Source: Candidatus Treponema equifaecale (GTDB lineage: Bacteria > Spirochaetota > Spirochaetia > Treponematales > Treponemataceae). Taken from it: DNA of 41,288 nt. Under the pieces are notes generated by a model. It saw only the letters and a program-made list of their open reading frames with translations. It made no database searches and was not told the DNA's origin. Where the stretch lies: positions 1-41,288 of the forward strand of contig JAGHUJ010000029.1 of the NCBI GenBank assembly GCA_018064905.1, written 5' to 3'. Of the stretch, positions 32,158 to 40,036 are shown in pieces; the first letter of the stretch is position 1; each line of letters starts with the position of its first letter. The position numbers and the translations under genes are program-made.

Positions 32158-33750
32158 ATGAAAAAAAAATTGCGATATTTACTAACTTGTATATTGTTCA
32201 TTGTATCGATTGTTGCCTGCAAATCCGATTACTCCCCAGAAGAAAAATATTCTGCAACAATTTCTCTTTCCCTGTATTCTTCTGCTCGTACAGTTTTACC
32301 AGAAGTTGAACTTTCTGAAATGACGGATTTTGTTTTAAAAGGAAAAAAAGCAAATGAGTCCGAGAAGATTCTTTCAACTTTTTCTGCTGCGGCCGAAGTT
32401 AATTCTTCAAAACTGCAAATCGATGTGGGCGACTGGATTTTTTCACTGACTGCAAAGCTCGGTGATTCTGTCTTTTATTCCGTAATTTCAAAGTCAGTTG
32501 TGACAGGTGACAATATTCTGTCTTTTAATCTTAAACTTTCAGGAATTGGTAAGGGGACAGGAAGTATAAATGTCAGTCTGACTTTTCCAGAAAATGCTGA
32601 AATTACTTGTATAAAGGCGGGGCTTTTTGATGTTGAAACAGATTCTGAAATCATAGAATTTGAATGCGAAAATCTGACTTTCGCAGATTCAAAAGTAACT
32701 TACTTGAAATCTGTAGTTCCTGCAGGTTCATACTGGCTTAAATTTATCTTTTACGGAAAAGATGATTTATATCTGAATACATATAAAGAACTTGTAACAG
32801 TCTCTTCTGACTTGGAAAGCTGTGCAGAGAGAAAAATTGAATCTTTGAACGAAGTTTATTCAATTCAATTTGTGACGAATGGCGGTGAATTTTCAATCGA
32901 AACTATTCCTGGTTCATATACACGGTATTCTGATTTTGAAATCCCAGAGGATATCATTCGCCCCAACTATACTTTCCTCGGATGGTACACAACACCAGAC
33001 TTTAGCGGTGAAAAAACAAGTTCAATTGCTATTGGAACAACTGGAAACTTAGAACTTTATGCAAAATGGTCTGCCAATACAAATACAAAGTATTCTGTAA
33101 AACATTGGTGGCAAAATATTTCTGATGATGGCTATACCTTGCACGAAACCGATGAAAAAACTGGAACAACTGATACCGAAACAAATGCAATCGAAAAGAG
33201 CTATGTCGGCTTCACTTCTAAAAGTTTTGTGCAGAAAAATATCTCTGGCTATGGAACAACGGAAGTTAACATATACTATGATCGTAACATTATTTCTCTT
33301 TCAATAAATCTTGATGGTGGTTCTTCTTTAACATCTGTTGTAAATGGCAAACTCAATGGAAGATACGGTGCACCTGTTGATTTCTCTACACCTTACCGAA
33401 TGAACTACAAATTCATCGGCTGGAACGCCGCGGGCGGAACTCTTCCTGCCAAATTTACAGAATCTGCAGCTTATACCGCACTCTGGTCAAAATCAGCCTT
33501 GAGTGTTTCATTGAACCAACTTTCTGACATTTCAATGTCTTATAACCAGTCTGGTAGTGTAATCACATTTACCGCCGATTCTGGATATTCAAGTTATTCA
33601 TGGGAACTTGACGGATCTTCTCTGTCTTCAAGTTCAAAATCAGTTTCAATCGATACAGCAAACTTCAGAAAAGGCACATACGAAGTGTATCTTCTTGCCG
33701 AGAAGAACGGCGATTATCGAAGTGCAACTGCCTTTATTAAAGTTGAATAA
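32158..33750 (+). CDS. Lipoprotein with SARTVLPE domain and InlB-type repeats
   Basis: Predicted lipoprotein of 530 aa. Signal peptide MKKKLRYLLTCILFIVSIVAC ends at the lipobox Cys. The N-terminal domain (LYSSARTVLPEVELSEMTDF, KAGLFDVETDSE, YWLKFIFYGKDDLYLNTYKE) is clearly paralogous to that of the BspA lipoprotein at 28575. Two InlB-type B repeats follow (YTFLGWYTTPDFSGEK and YKFIGWNAAGGTLP). A C-terminal beta domain (FTADSGYSSYSWELDGSS ... GTYEVYLLAEKNGDYRSAT) is shared with the next gene. ATG 32158 rather than 32149 is used because the signal peptide starts there. No enzymatic motif. Likely surface-exposed structural or binding protein. Confidence 0.82.
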   Translation: MKKKLRYLLTCILFIVSIVACKSDYSPEEKYSATISLSLYSSARTVLPEVELSEMTDFVLKGKKANESEKILSTFSAAAEVNSSKLQIDVGDWIFSLTAKLGDSVFYSVISKSVVTGDNILSFNLKLSGIGKGTGSINVSLTFPENAEITCIKAGLFDVETDSEIIEFECENLTFADSKVTYLKSVVPAGSYWLKFIFYGKDDLYLNTYKELVTVSSDLESCAERKIESLNEVYSIQFVTNGGEFSIETIPGSYTRYSDFEIPEDIIRPNYTFLGWYTTPDFSGEKTSSIAIGTTGNLELYAKWSANTNTKYSVKHWWQNISDDGYTLHETDEKTGTTDTETNAIEKSYVGFTSKSFVQKNISGYGTTEVNIYYDRNIISLSINLDGGSSLTSVVNGKLNGRYGAPVDFSTPYRMNYKFIGWNAAGGTLPAKFTESAAYTALWSKSALSVSLNQLSDISMSYNQSGSVITFTADSGYSSYSWELDGSSLSSSSKSVSIDTANFRKGTYEVYLLAEKNGDYRSATAFIKVE

Positions 33751-33767
33751 TGTAGGAGTCCCCATAA

Positions 33768-36380
33768 ATGAAATTAACCTCAAAAAATATATTCCAGCTT
33801 TTCCTGATTCTTCCATTCCTTTTCTCTTGTTCTGCCATTTCTTCTGTTCATGATGATCCTGAACCTAATCCACCTGCTGAGGAGACACCAGATAATCCAG
33901 AGACACCTGATGATAATGATGAAGATGATCCTGACAACCCCACAACTCCAGTTACTCCACCAACTCCAACAAAATCAATCTCAGACCAATTCTTCTGGGG
34001 GACTTGGGTGCGAATGGACAATGGTGAGGAATATCTTATTTCAGAAACCTCTGTTCAAAAAAACGGAGAGGACTTTGCAGTTCAGAATTCAAGCGAAACA
34101 AAACTTAATGTAAACGGACTCGGTTCTTTTGAAAAACAGTCGGATAGTGTAATCATAAGCAATTTTATTCCATATTTTAGAAAAGGCGGTGCAAATCTTG
34201 AATACACTTTGAAGCTTGTTGGATTTGAAGAAAACGTTTCCCGTGCTTCGGCTTCTTCATCATTAAAAGGATATAAAGCCAGCGGAACTTCGGAGAAATT
34301 TTCAAGCTTTAAAACAGAAACAGAATCGGATGAAAACGGGACAATAAAGTTGACGGCTCCAATTTCTGGTGATGTTCAAACTGTAACTGTAACAAACGAT
34401 TCAGAAGTAATCGTAGTTCCTGGTATTACAGTAAAAAACTCAGGTGACTATCTCGGAACTGTGCCTGTTGGTTCTGATGGAAGCTATATTCTGAAGGTCA
34501 CAGGTGAAATTCCTGAAAGCGAAAAGAATGACGGTTATATGTATGCCAATAACTACAAATCTTATCCACTTACTCTTACAGTTACAAATGTCAGCGAAGT
34601 TTCAAGTTCATATTCTCTGTGTAAAATAACTTCAGATAACAACAATCTTAAAATTTCTTCGTCGGAAAATATTTCAGAAGGAATTGCCATATCTACTCTC
34701 AAACCAGGTATGACAAAGACAATTAATCTTGAAGTTTCTTTCGGGGCTTTGAACGAAGGCTATGTAAATACTGGTCTCAATGTTGAAATCACAAACGGTT
34801 CAAACAATCGAACTTGGGTGGATTATGTTCCTTTGCGATTTTACAGAGGTCTTCTTCCTGTTACAATTGCTGCAAAAAGTACAGAGAATAATCCTAATGC
34901 CAGTTTGAATGGATTCATTGTCTACCCTGACGGAAACAGTAAATTTTTTCAAGTTTCAGAAAATTCCACTGAAACTATCTATGTTCCAACATTTATGAGT
35001 ACGGAATCTTATTTGTTTTCATTCTGTGGTGCAACAGTTGAAGGCACACTTTCTGATTCAACAGAAATGTTCTATACGGTTGCAGTTGGCAGTAAAAACA
35101 AAAAAGAAATCCTTACAACTGGTACAAACGCTTTTTCGTCGTTCCAATATGGAGAACCTAACGAAAATGAAAACACTGCTTTCCGTGCTGATTCGGAATT
35201 TCAGGCTTATATTGGTGATGGTGAAATCGATTATTTCAAAATTGCCATGTCTTCTGAAAATATAGAATCACCATCAGGAACGTCATTTTTTAACATAAGA
35301 TTTGCTACAGAGCATTCTGCTGCACCTGAATCTTTTACTAAGGAAAAAGGTGAAATTATCTATCAATCTGAATTGCCTAAACTGGAAACTAAAGGTTATG
35401 TTTTTGATGGATGGAAACTTAATGGTAATTTCTTCACTCAATTTGAAGTGACCAGAAGTGTTAGTCTTTCTGCAAGCTGGACTCCTGTTGTATATTCTAT
35501 AGGATATGAATTGAATGGTGGCAGAAACGATTTCTCAAATATTGATTCTTACACAATCGAAAATGCTGTTTCTTTTGAAGCACCTTCAAGAGCTGGCTAT
35601 ACTTTTGACGAATGGTACTTAAATGCTGATTTTTCAGGAAGCAAAATAACTGGCATAAATAAAGGTTCTGTTGGAGAAGTCAAACTTTATGCAAAATGGA
35701 CTGCAAATACTGACACTTCTTATGTCGTAAGGCATTACCGTCAGAATATTCTCGATGATGAATACACTCTGTTTGAGTCAGAAAATCTTTCTGGAATTAC
35801 TGATACAAATACTGCAGCAAATGCAAAAAATTATACAGGTTTTAATTCTCTTGATTTTGAACAGATAAACATTTCTGGCAACGGGTCTTCTGTTTTGAAT
35901 ATTTATTATGACAGAAAAATAATTACCTTAACGTTTGACCTTGACGGCGGAACTTCAGAAACTGAACTTACAGGAAACAAGCTTTCTGGAAAATACGGTG
36001 CTAATATTGTTTTTGCTGAACCGAAAAAGGCTTGCTATAAATTTGTCGGCTGGAACTCAGCAGGAGAAACTCTTCCAGAACTCTTTGCAACTGACAAAAC
36101 TTACAAAGCTCTTTGGGCTGGTTCAGGTATTGTCTGTACTGTTTCTTCACTTTCTGACATTACGGTTGTCTCGACTCAAAATGGGAGCACCATAAGTTTT
36201 GTTGCAGATTCAGGTTATGATTCATACATTTGGTCTGTTGATGATGTTAAGCAAAGTTCTGTAGAAAACAGCTTTGATTTTGATACTTCAGCTTTACCAG
36301 TTGGAACTTATGAAATTGTTCTTCTCGCCAAAAACTCAACTTCATACAGAAGTGCCACAATTTTTGTTGAGAAAAAATAA
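33768..36380 (+). CDS. Large lipoprotein with InlB-type repeats
   Basis: Predicted lipoprotein of 870 aa. Signal peptide MKLTSKNIFQLFLILPFLFS precedes lipobox Cys21. An acidic Pro/Asp/Glu/Thr-rich stalk (residues about 27-70) lifts the protein from the membrane. A middle beta-rich region (about 80-500) lacks recognisable family motifs. Two to three InlB-type repeats follow (YVFDGWKLNGNFFTQFE, YTFDEWYLNADFSGSK, YKFVGWNSAGETLP). The C-terminal SGYDSYIWSVDDVKQS ... YRSATIFVEKK domain matches the preceding lipoprotein. It begins 17 nt after the preceding stop and ends the run. Confidence 0.8.
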   Translation: MKLTSKNIFQLFLILPFLFSCSAISSVHDDPEPNPPAEETPDNPETPDDNDEDDPDNPTTPVTPPTPTKSISDQFFWGTWVRMDNGEEYLISETSVQKNGEDFAVQNSSETKLNVNGLGSFEKQSDSVIISNFIPYFRKGGANLEYTLKLVGFEENVSRASASSSLKGYKASGTSEKFSSFKTETESDENGTIKLTAPISGDVQTVTVTNDSEVIVVPGITVKNSGDYLGTVPVGSDGSYILKVTGEIPESEKNDGYMYANNYKSYPLTLTVTNVSEVSSSYSLCKITSDNNNLKISSSENISEGIAISTLKPGMTKTINLEVSFGALNEGYVNTGLNVEITNGSNNRTWVDYVPLRFYRGLLPVTIAAKSTENNPNASLNGFIVYPDGNSKFFQVSENSTETIYVPTFMSTESYLFSFCGATVEGTLSDSTEMFYTVAVGSKNKKEILTTGTNAFSSFQYGEPNENENTAFRADSEFQAYIGDGEIDYFKIAMSSENIESPSGTSFFNIRFATEHSAAPESFTKEKGEIIYQSELPKLETKGYVFDGWKLNGNFFTQFEVTRSVSLSASWTPVVYSIGYELNGGRNDFSNIDSYTIENAVSFEAPSRAGYTFDEWYLNADFSGSKITGINKGSVGEVKLYAKWTANTDTSYVVRHYRQNILDDEYTLFESENLSGITDTNTAANAKNYTGFNSLDFEQINISGNGSSVLNIYYDRKIITLTFDLDGGTSETELTGNKLSGKYGANIVFAEPKKACYKFVGWNSAGETLPELFATDKTYKALWAGSGIVCTVSSLSDITVVSTQNGSTISFVADSGYDSYIWSVDDVKQSSVENSFDFDTSALPVGTYEIVLLAKNSTSYRSATIFVEKK

Positions 36381-36397
36381 GCAGTATTTCATATTGC
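36370..36397 (-). terminator. Possible terminator of the AlbA_2 gene
   Basis: On the minus strand GCAATAT-GAA-ATACTGC (one mismatch) is followed by TTATTTTTT. It lies 22 nt after the stop, in the gap shared with the convergent lipoprotein gene. Confidence 0.4.
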
Positions 36398-36419
36398 TCA
36401 AAGTAATTGTCTGGTTTCT

Positions 36420-37862
36420 CTATCCCTTCACTAAATCAGGATTTGTCCTATAAAGATTTGTCCTGCCGGATGTTATTTTTATCAAATAGCCCTGGGATTC
36501 AAGATTTTGCAGAATTTTCTCGCGTAGGTATGATGAATTGGAAAGTCCAAGAAAATTCGCGATTTCAGCTACTTTGCGGGACTTTTCAAAACAGTATGCC
36601 AGAACTTTTTCGTCGTGTTCGGTTGCATTTTTTGCTGGAATGAAATCAATCTTTAAAAGTGCTTTACCTCCAGAAACTCCTTCTGTAAAAGTCAAATCTG
36701 GCAAAACCAGCGTGAAATGATCTGATGTGGAATAAATGAATGGCTTGTGATTTGAATCAGCTTTTTCATAATCCTGGCTTATTTTGTCAAATCCAGTTCC
36801 AGCAGCTTCCATTACATTGCATTTCACTAGAATTCCGCAGATTAGTTCATTTCGCCTTTTAGAGATTACATTGGAAAGATCATAAGTTTTGCCTATTTTT
36901 TCCCCCTGATAGAAACTTCCTGGAGATGAAATTTCAAGACGGTCTTTGAACATATCCAGTTGAATCTGTGTTCCGTCAAGGAAATAATCTCGGTGGGCTA
37001 TGGCATTTATAAATCCTTCAAAAAGTGCGCGTTCTGGATAAGAATCAATATTTTCCCTTCCATCAGCATGTTTAATGAATGAATGGTTCATTCGCTGTTT
37101 GACAAATTCCATCATGAATGCCAGTGAATCCGTAAGGCATCCTGTAAATCTGTTCACAGTAACAACCCGTTCACTGCCTTTGTTAAAACCTGAGAATACA
37201 GAGCACATTACTTCTGTCTTCGAGTCCTTGCAACCATCGGCAAATAAAAACGCACCATTTTTAAGTTTTTTGTCTTTATTGAAAAATCCCAGTGAAGCTA
37301 GTGCTTTATCAGAAAGGTCTTTGCCTTCATTATGCTCTGAATAGAACTGAAGGAGTTTTGAAAAATCAGCACGGTTGTAGTTCAAATCTGAGTCTGTTAC
37401 ATCATATTGGGCTTTTTGACTCTGTATGCTCATCGAAATTATTTCTTCGTAGGTGGCACCGTTTGTAAAACCTTCTCGACGCATATAGATGGAGGGAACA
37501 TTGTTGAATTTTAAAATTATGGGTTTAACAGGAGATTCTTTAACATCCACCTGAATTACAAACAGTTCCCGTTGGTTATTTTCATATCGGATGAATGAAA
37601 TGTGATAGAGTGGGCGAGGGAAGATATGTTCATTTATCTGGTTATTGAAGAAGTTGCGCTCTTTATCTGCTCCGTTACGGTCAAATCCGATGAGTTTGTT
37701 TGTTCCATCTTCAACACCAATGAAGAATTTTCCACCAGATGCATTGGAAAATCCTGCAATTGTCTTAAGCCAGCCTTCAACATTTGTTCTGTCCAGCTTA
37801 AGCTTTGTTTCCATATTTACTGTTTCAATCGCAGAAATATCGATAAGTTCATCCAAAAGCAT
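36420..37862 (-). CDS. AlbA_2-domain ATPase-type putative transcriptional regulator
   Basis: Resembles the Schlafen/AlbA_2 group of putative regulators, often called RecG-related or ATP-dependent helicase-like. The N-terminal AlbA_2 domain reads METKLKLDRTNVEGWLKTIA and GKFFIGVEDGTNKLIGF. A middle HATPase_c_4-like segment contains EGFINAIAHRDYFLDGTQIQ and LEISSPGSF. The C-terminus is a winged helix (VAEIANFLGLSNSSYLREKI). Cellular role is poorly known; related genes occur near mobile and defence loci. The track start is GTG at 37868; ATG 37862 is better placed after GAGGTG, giving 480 aa. Immediately upstream is a helically phased repeat array that may be its own operator. Confidence 0.8.
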   Translation of the reverse strand: MLLDELIDISAIETVNMETKLKLDRTNVEGWLKTIAGFSNASGGKFFIGVEDGTNKLIGFDRNGADKERNFFNNQINEHIFPRPLYHISFIRYENNQRELFVIQVDVKESPVKPIILKFNNVPSIYMRREGFTNGATYEEIISMSIQSQKAQYDVTDSDLNYNRADFSKLLQFYSEHNEGKDLSDKALASLGFFNKDKKLKNGAFLFADGCKDSKTEVMCSVFSGFNKGSERVVTVNRFTGCLTDSLAFMMEFVKQRMNHSFIKHADGRENIDSYPERALFEGFINAIAHRDYFLDGTQIQLDMFKDRLEISSPGSFYQGEKIGKTYDLSNVISKRRNELICGILVKCNVMEAAGTGFDKISQDYEKADSNHKPFIYSTSDHFTLVLPDLTFTEGVSGGKALLKIDFIPAKNATEHDEKVLAYCFEKSRKVAEIANFLGLSNSSYLREKILQNLESQGYLIKITSGRTNLYRTNPDLVKG

Positions 37863-37871
37863 ATTCACCTC

Positions 37872-37974
37872 GTATAATTGAAGTACTTCAATTATACTTC
37901 AAATGAACTTCAAATACAACTTCAAATAAACTTCAAACACAACTTCAAATGAACTTCAAATAGGTTGTTGAAGT
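37872..37974 (-). promoter_or_regulatory. Phased ACTTCAA repeat array and 26-bp palindrome
   Basis: A perfect 26-bp palindrome (half-site GTATAATTGAAGT) spans 37872-37897. ACTTCAA then recurs at 37885, 37896, 37907, 37919, 37930, 37942 and 37953, spaced 11, 11, 12, 11, 12 and 11 bp. Inverted TTGAAGT copies stand at 37879 and 37968. The array lies 10-112 bp upstream of the AlbA_2 ATG, where a promoter is expected. Confidence 0.75.
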
Positions 37975-37992
37975 AGTTCAAGAATCTGAATC

Positions 37993-38035
37993 AAAAAAAG
38001 CCCCCAGCCAGAAAAAACTCCAGCTGAAGGCTTTT
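37993..38035 (-). terminator. Terminator of the SulP gene
   Basis: Read on the minus strand, AAAAGCC-TT-CAGC pairs with GCTG-GG-GGCTTTT around a loop, ending in a run of seven T. It lies 20 nt after the SulP stop and may also limit read-through toward the AlbA_2 promoter. Confidence 0.75.
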
Positions 38036-38055
38036 CAATTCGTTTTAATCAAAAA

Positions 38056-39756
38056 CTACTGACTTACAATCTGATTTGCTCTTTCCAAAGCACCGTTGAT
38101 GTTGTCAAAGATGTTTTCTCTTCCCATTTTGTCTGCCATGCCTGTTTTTTCAAAGAGCATGTATGGCTGGGTGTGGATTCCTGAAATTACGAGCTGGAAA
38201 CCGTTCTTTTTGCTCAGGGCAAGTGCCTGTTCAAGGGCTTTGATTCCGCCTGCATCAAGATAAATTGTGTTTCTCATGCGGAGAATGAGTACCTTGCAGT
38301 CTGAACCTGCTCTTTCAAGGGCGTATTCAAATTTTCTTACTGTACCAAAGAAAAGTGAACCTTCGATTTCGTAAACCATTACTCCCTTTGGAAGCTCAAT
38401 TGTTTCTGTTGTTCCGTTTCCAAGGATTCCTGTAACGACTGTTTTGTTTCCGCTCTGAACTTCTGAAAGGTCGATAATTTTCTTGATGAAGAAGAATGCT
38501 GCAATTATAAGACCAATTCCGATGGCGTAAGTCAAATCTACGAATACTGTGATGAGGAAGGTTACTGCAAGAACTGTAATGTCCGATTTCTGACCTTTGA
38601 TAAGTGCTCGGATTGCTGGGATTCCTGCCATGTTCCATGCTACGTTCATAAGGACTGCTGCAAGGGCAGCCATTGGGATGTATTCAACATATTTTCCAAA
38701 AAGCATCATAATCAAAAGGAGTACGATTGCGTGAATAATTCCTGCAACTGGTGTGCGTCCGCCGTTGTTGATGTTTGTTGCTGTTCGGGCAATGGCTCCT
38801 GTTGCTGGAAGGCCACCGAAAAGTGGTGAGAATACGTTTGCAATTCCCTGTCCGATAAGTTCGTTGTTTGAATCGTGTTTTGCACCAATCATACCGTCTG
38901 CAACTACTGCAGAAAGGAGGGATTCAATGGCTGCAAGAACTGCGATTGATACTGCTGTTGGGAATACTGTTTTGATTGTTCCAAGACTCAATGATGGAAG
39001 TGCAGGTGAAGGAAGTCCAGATGGAATCTTGTAGCGGTCACCGATGAGAACTGTTTCCAATCCCATTGTTTTGTTAAGAAGAAGGTGAATGAGTGTTGCA
39101 AGAATGATTACAACAAGGGAACCTGGAATCTTTTTTGTTACTTTTGGCCAGAGGAAAATTGCTGCAAGGCTTACTACTGCCATGATGCATGAGTACCAGT
39201 TGATTGTAGCTGCCGATTTGATGTAGACAATCATTTTTGGAAGGAAGTCACCTGGCATTTTTGAATATTCTTCACCAAGAATTACCATTGGTTTTGAAAA
39301 ATCTGGTGTAAGGCCGAAGAAGTCTCCGATCTGTCCTGAAGCGATTGTTACTGCGATACCTGCTGTAAATCCAACTACGATTGTATATGGAATGAATTTT
39401 ACGAGACCACCCATCTTGAACACGCCAAGAAGGATGAGCATGATTCCTGCAAGCACTGTGGCTGTGGCAAGTCCTGAAACTCCCAGCTGTGGATTGTTTA
39501 CGATTGCATAGATGATTACTGTGAAGGCACCTGTTGGTCCTCCAATCTGAACTCTTGTTCCGCCAAAGGCAGCAATACAGAAACCTGCGATGATGGCTGT
39601 GTAAAGACCTGTTTCAGGGCTGCAGCCAGATGCGATTGCGAAGGCAATTGAAAGTGGAAGTGCTACGATTCCGACAATAATTCCCGCGATGAAATCAGTT
39701 GTGAACTGCTTGCCCGAATAGCCTTTCAATGAGTTTAAAAGCTCTGGTTTGTACAT
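38056..39756 (-). CDS. SulP-family inorganic anion transporter with STAS domain
   Basis: Inner-membrane carrier of the SLC26/SulP family, transporting sulfate, bicarbonate or related anions. The 566 residues carry about 11-14 hydrophobic segments, beginning TTDFIAGIIVGIVALPLSIAFA. Family motifs are GGTRVQIGGPTGAF and NELIGQGIANVFSPLFGGLP, followed by ATGAIARTATNINNGGRTPV. The C-terminal 120 residues form a cytoplasmic STAS domain (GVMVYEIEGSLFFGTVRKFE, LDAGGIKALEQ). Exact anion is unknown. GAGGAAA precedes the ATG, and a TATAAT lies further upstream on the same strand. It is a single-gene unit with its own terminator. Confidence 0.94.
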   Translation of the reverse strand: MYKPELLNSLKGYSGKQFTTDFIAGIIVGIVALPLSIAFAIASGCSPETGLYTAIIAGFCIAAFGGTRVQIGGPTGAFTVIIYAIVNNPQLGVSGLATATVLAGIMLILLGVFKMGGLVKFIPYTIVVGFTAGIAVTIASGQIGDFFGLTPDFSKPMVILGEEYSKMPGDFLPKMIVYIKSAATINWYSCIMAVVSLAAIFLWPKVTKKIPGSLVVIILATLIHLLLNKTMGLETVLIGDRYKIPSGLPSPALPSLSLGTIKTVFPTAVSIAVLAAIESLLSAVVADGMIGAKHDSNNELIGQGIANVFSPLFGGLPATGAIARTATNINNGGRTPVAGIIHAIVLLLIMMLFGKYVEYIPMAALAAVLMNVAWNMAGIPAIRALIKGQKSDITVLAVTFLITVFVDLTYAIGIGLIIAAFFFIKKIIDLSEVQSGNKTVVTGILGNGTTETIELPKGVMVYEIEGSLFFGTVRKFEYALERAGSDCKVLILRMRNTIYLDAGGIKALEQALALSKKNGFQLVISGIHTQPYMLFEKTGMADKMGRENIFDNINGALERANQIVSQ

Positions 39757-39878
39757 GATTTTTCCTCGATTTTATCCTATAAATTATAGAAAAGCAATGA
39801 AAATTATGATGTTTTGTGAACTTTTTTGCAATAACCAGATACTATTTTGAAACAACCGTGTTTAAGTAAAAATGGAAC

Positions 39879-40004
39879 GCACCAGCGATTGGAACCCCGT
39901 AGTTCTAAAAATACGGCGGTGGTTGAGCCTAGCGAAACTACCAGAGTATTTTTAGAATGGAGCGAAAGCGGAAGGGTGTAAGTAGCGGCCCGAAGGGAGG
40001 TGCC
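39879..40004. repeat. Structured intergenic repeat, family 1, copy D (with nested hairpin)
   Basis: Outer arms GCACC (39879-39883) and GGTGC (39999-40003). Inner TTCTAAAAATAC/GTATTTTTAGAA arms enclose GGTGGTT...AACTACC (39918-39942). Aligns with the reverse complement of copy C and shares AGCGATTGGAA and AGCGAAAGCGGAA blocks with copies A and B. The 280-nt gap also contains the SulP promoter region and a possible -10 (TAAAAT, 40024-40029) ending 7 nt before the next ATG. Confidence 0.75.
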
Positions 40005-40036
40005 AAATTTATGAAAAGTGTGATAAAATATTCTAC

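Noticed and set aside
37885-37959. Possible CRISPR array
   Set aside because: The repeated unit is only 7-11 bp with 4-5 bp between copies; no 20-40 bp repeats or spacers and no cas genes.
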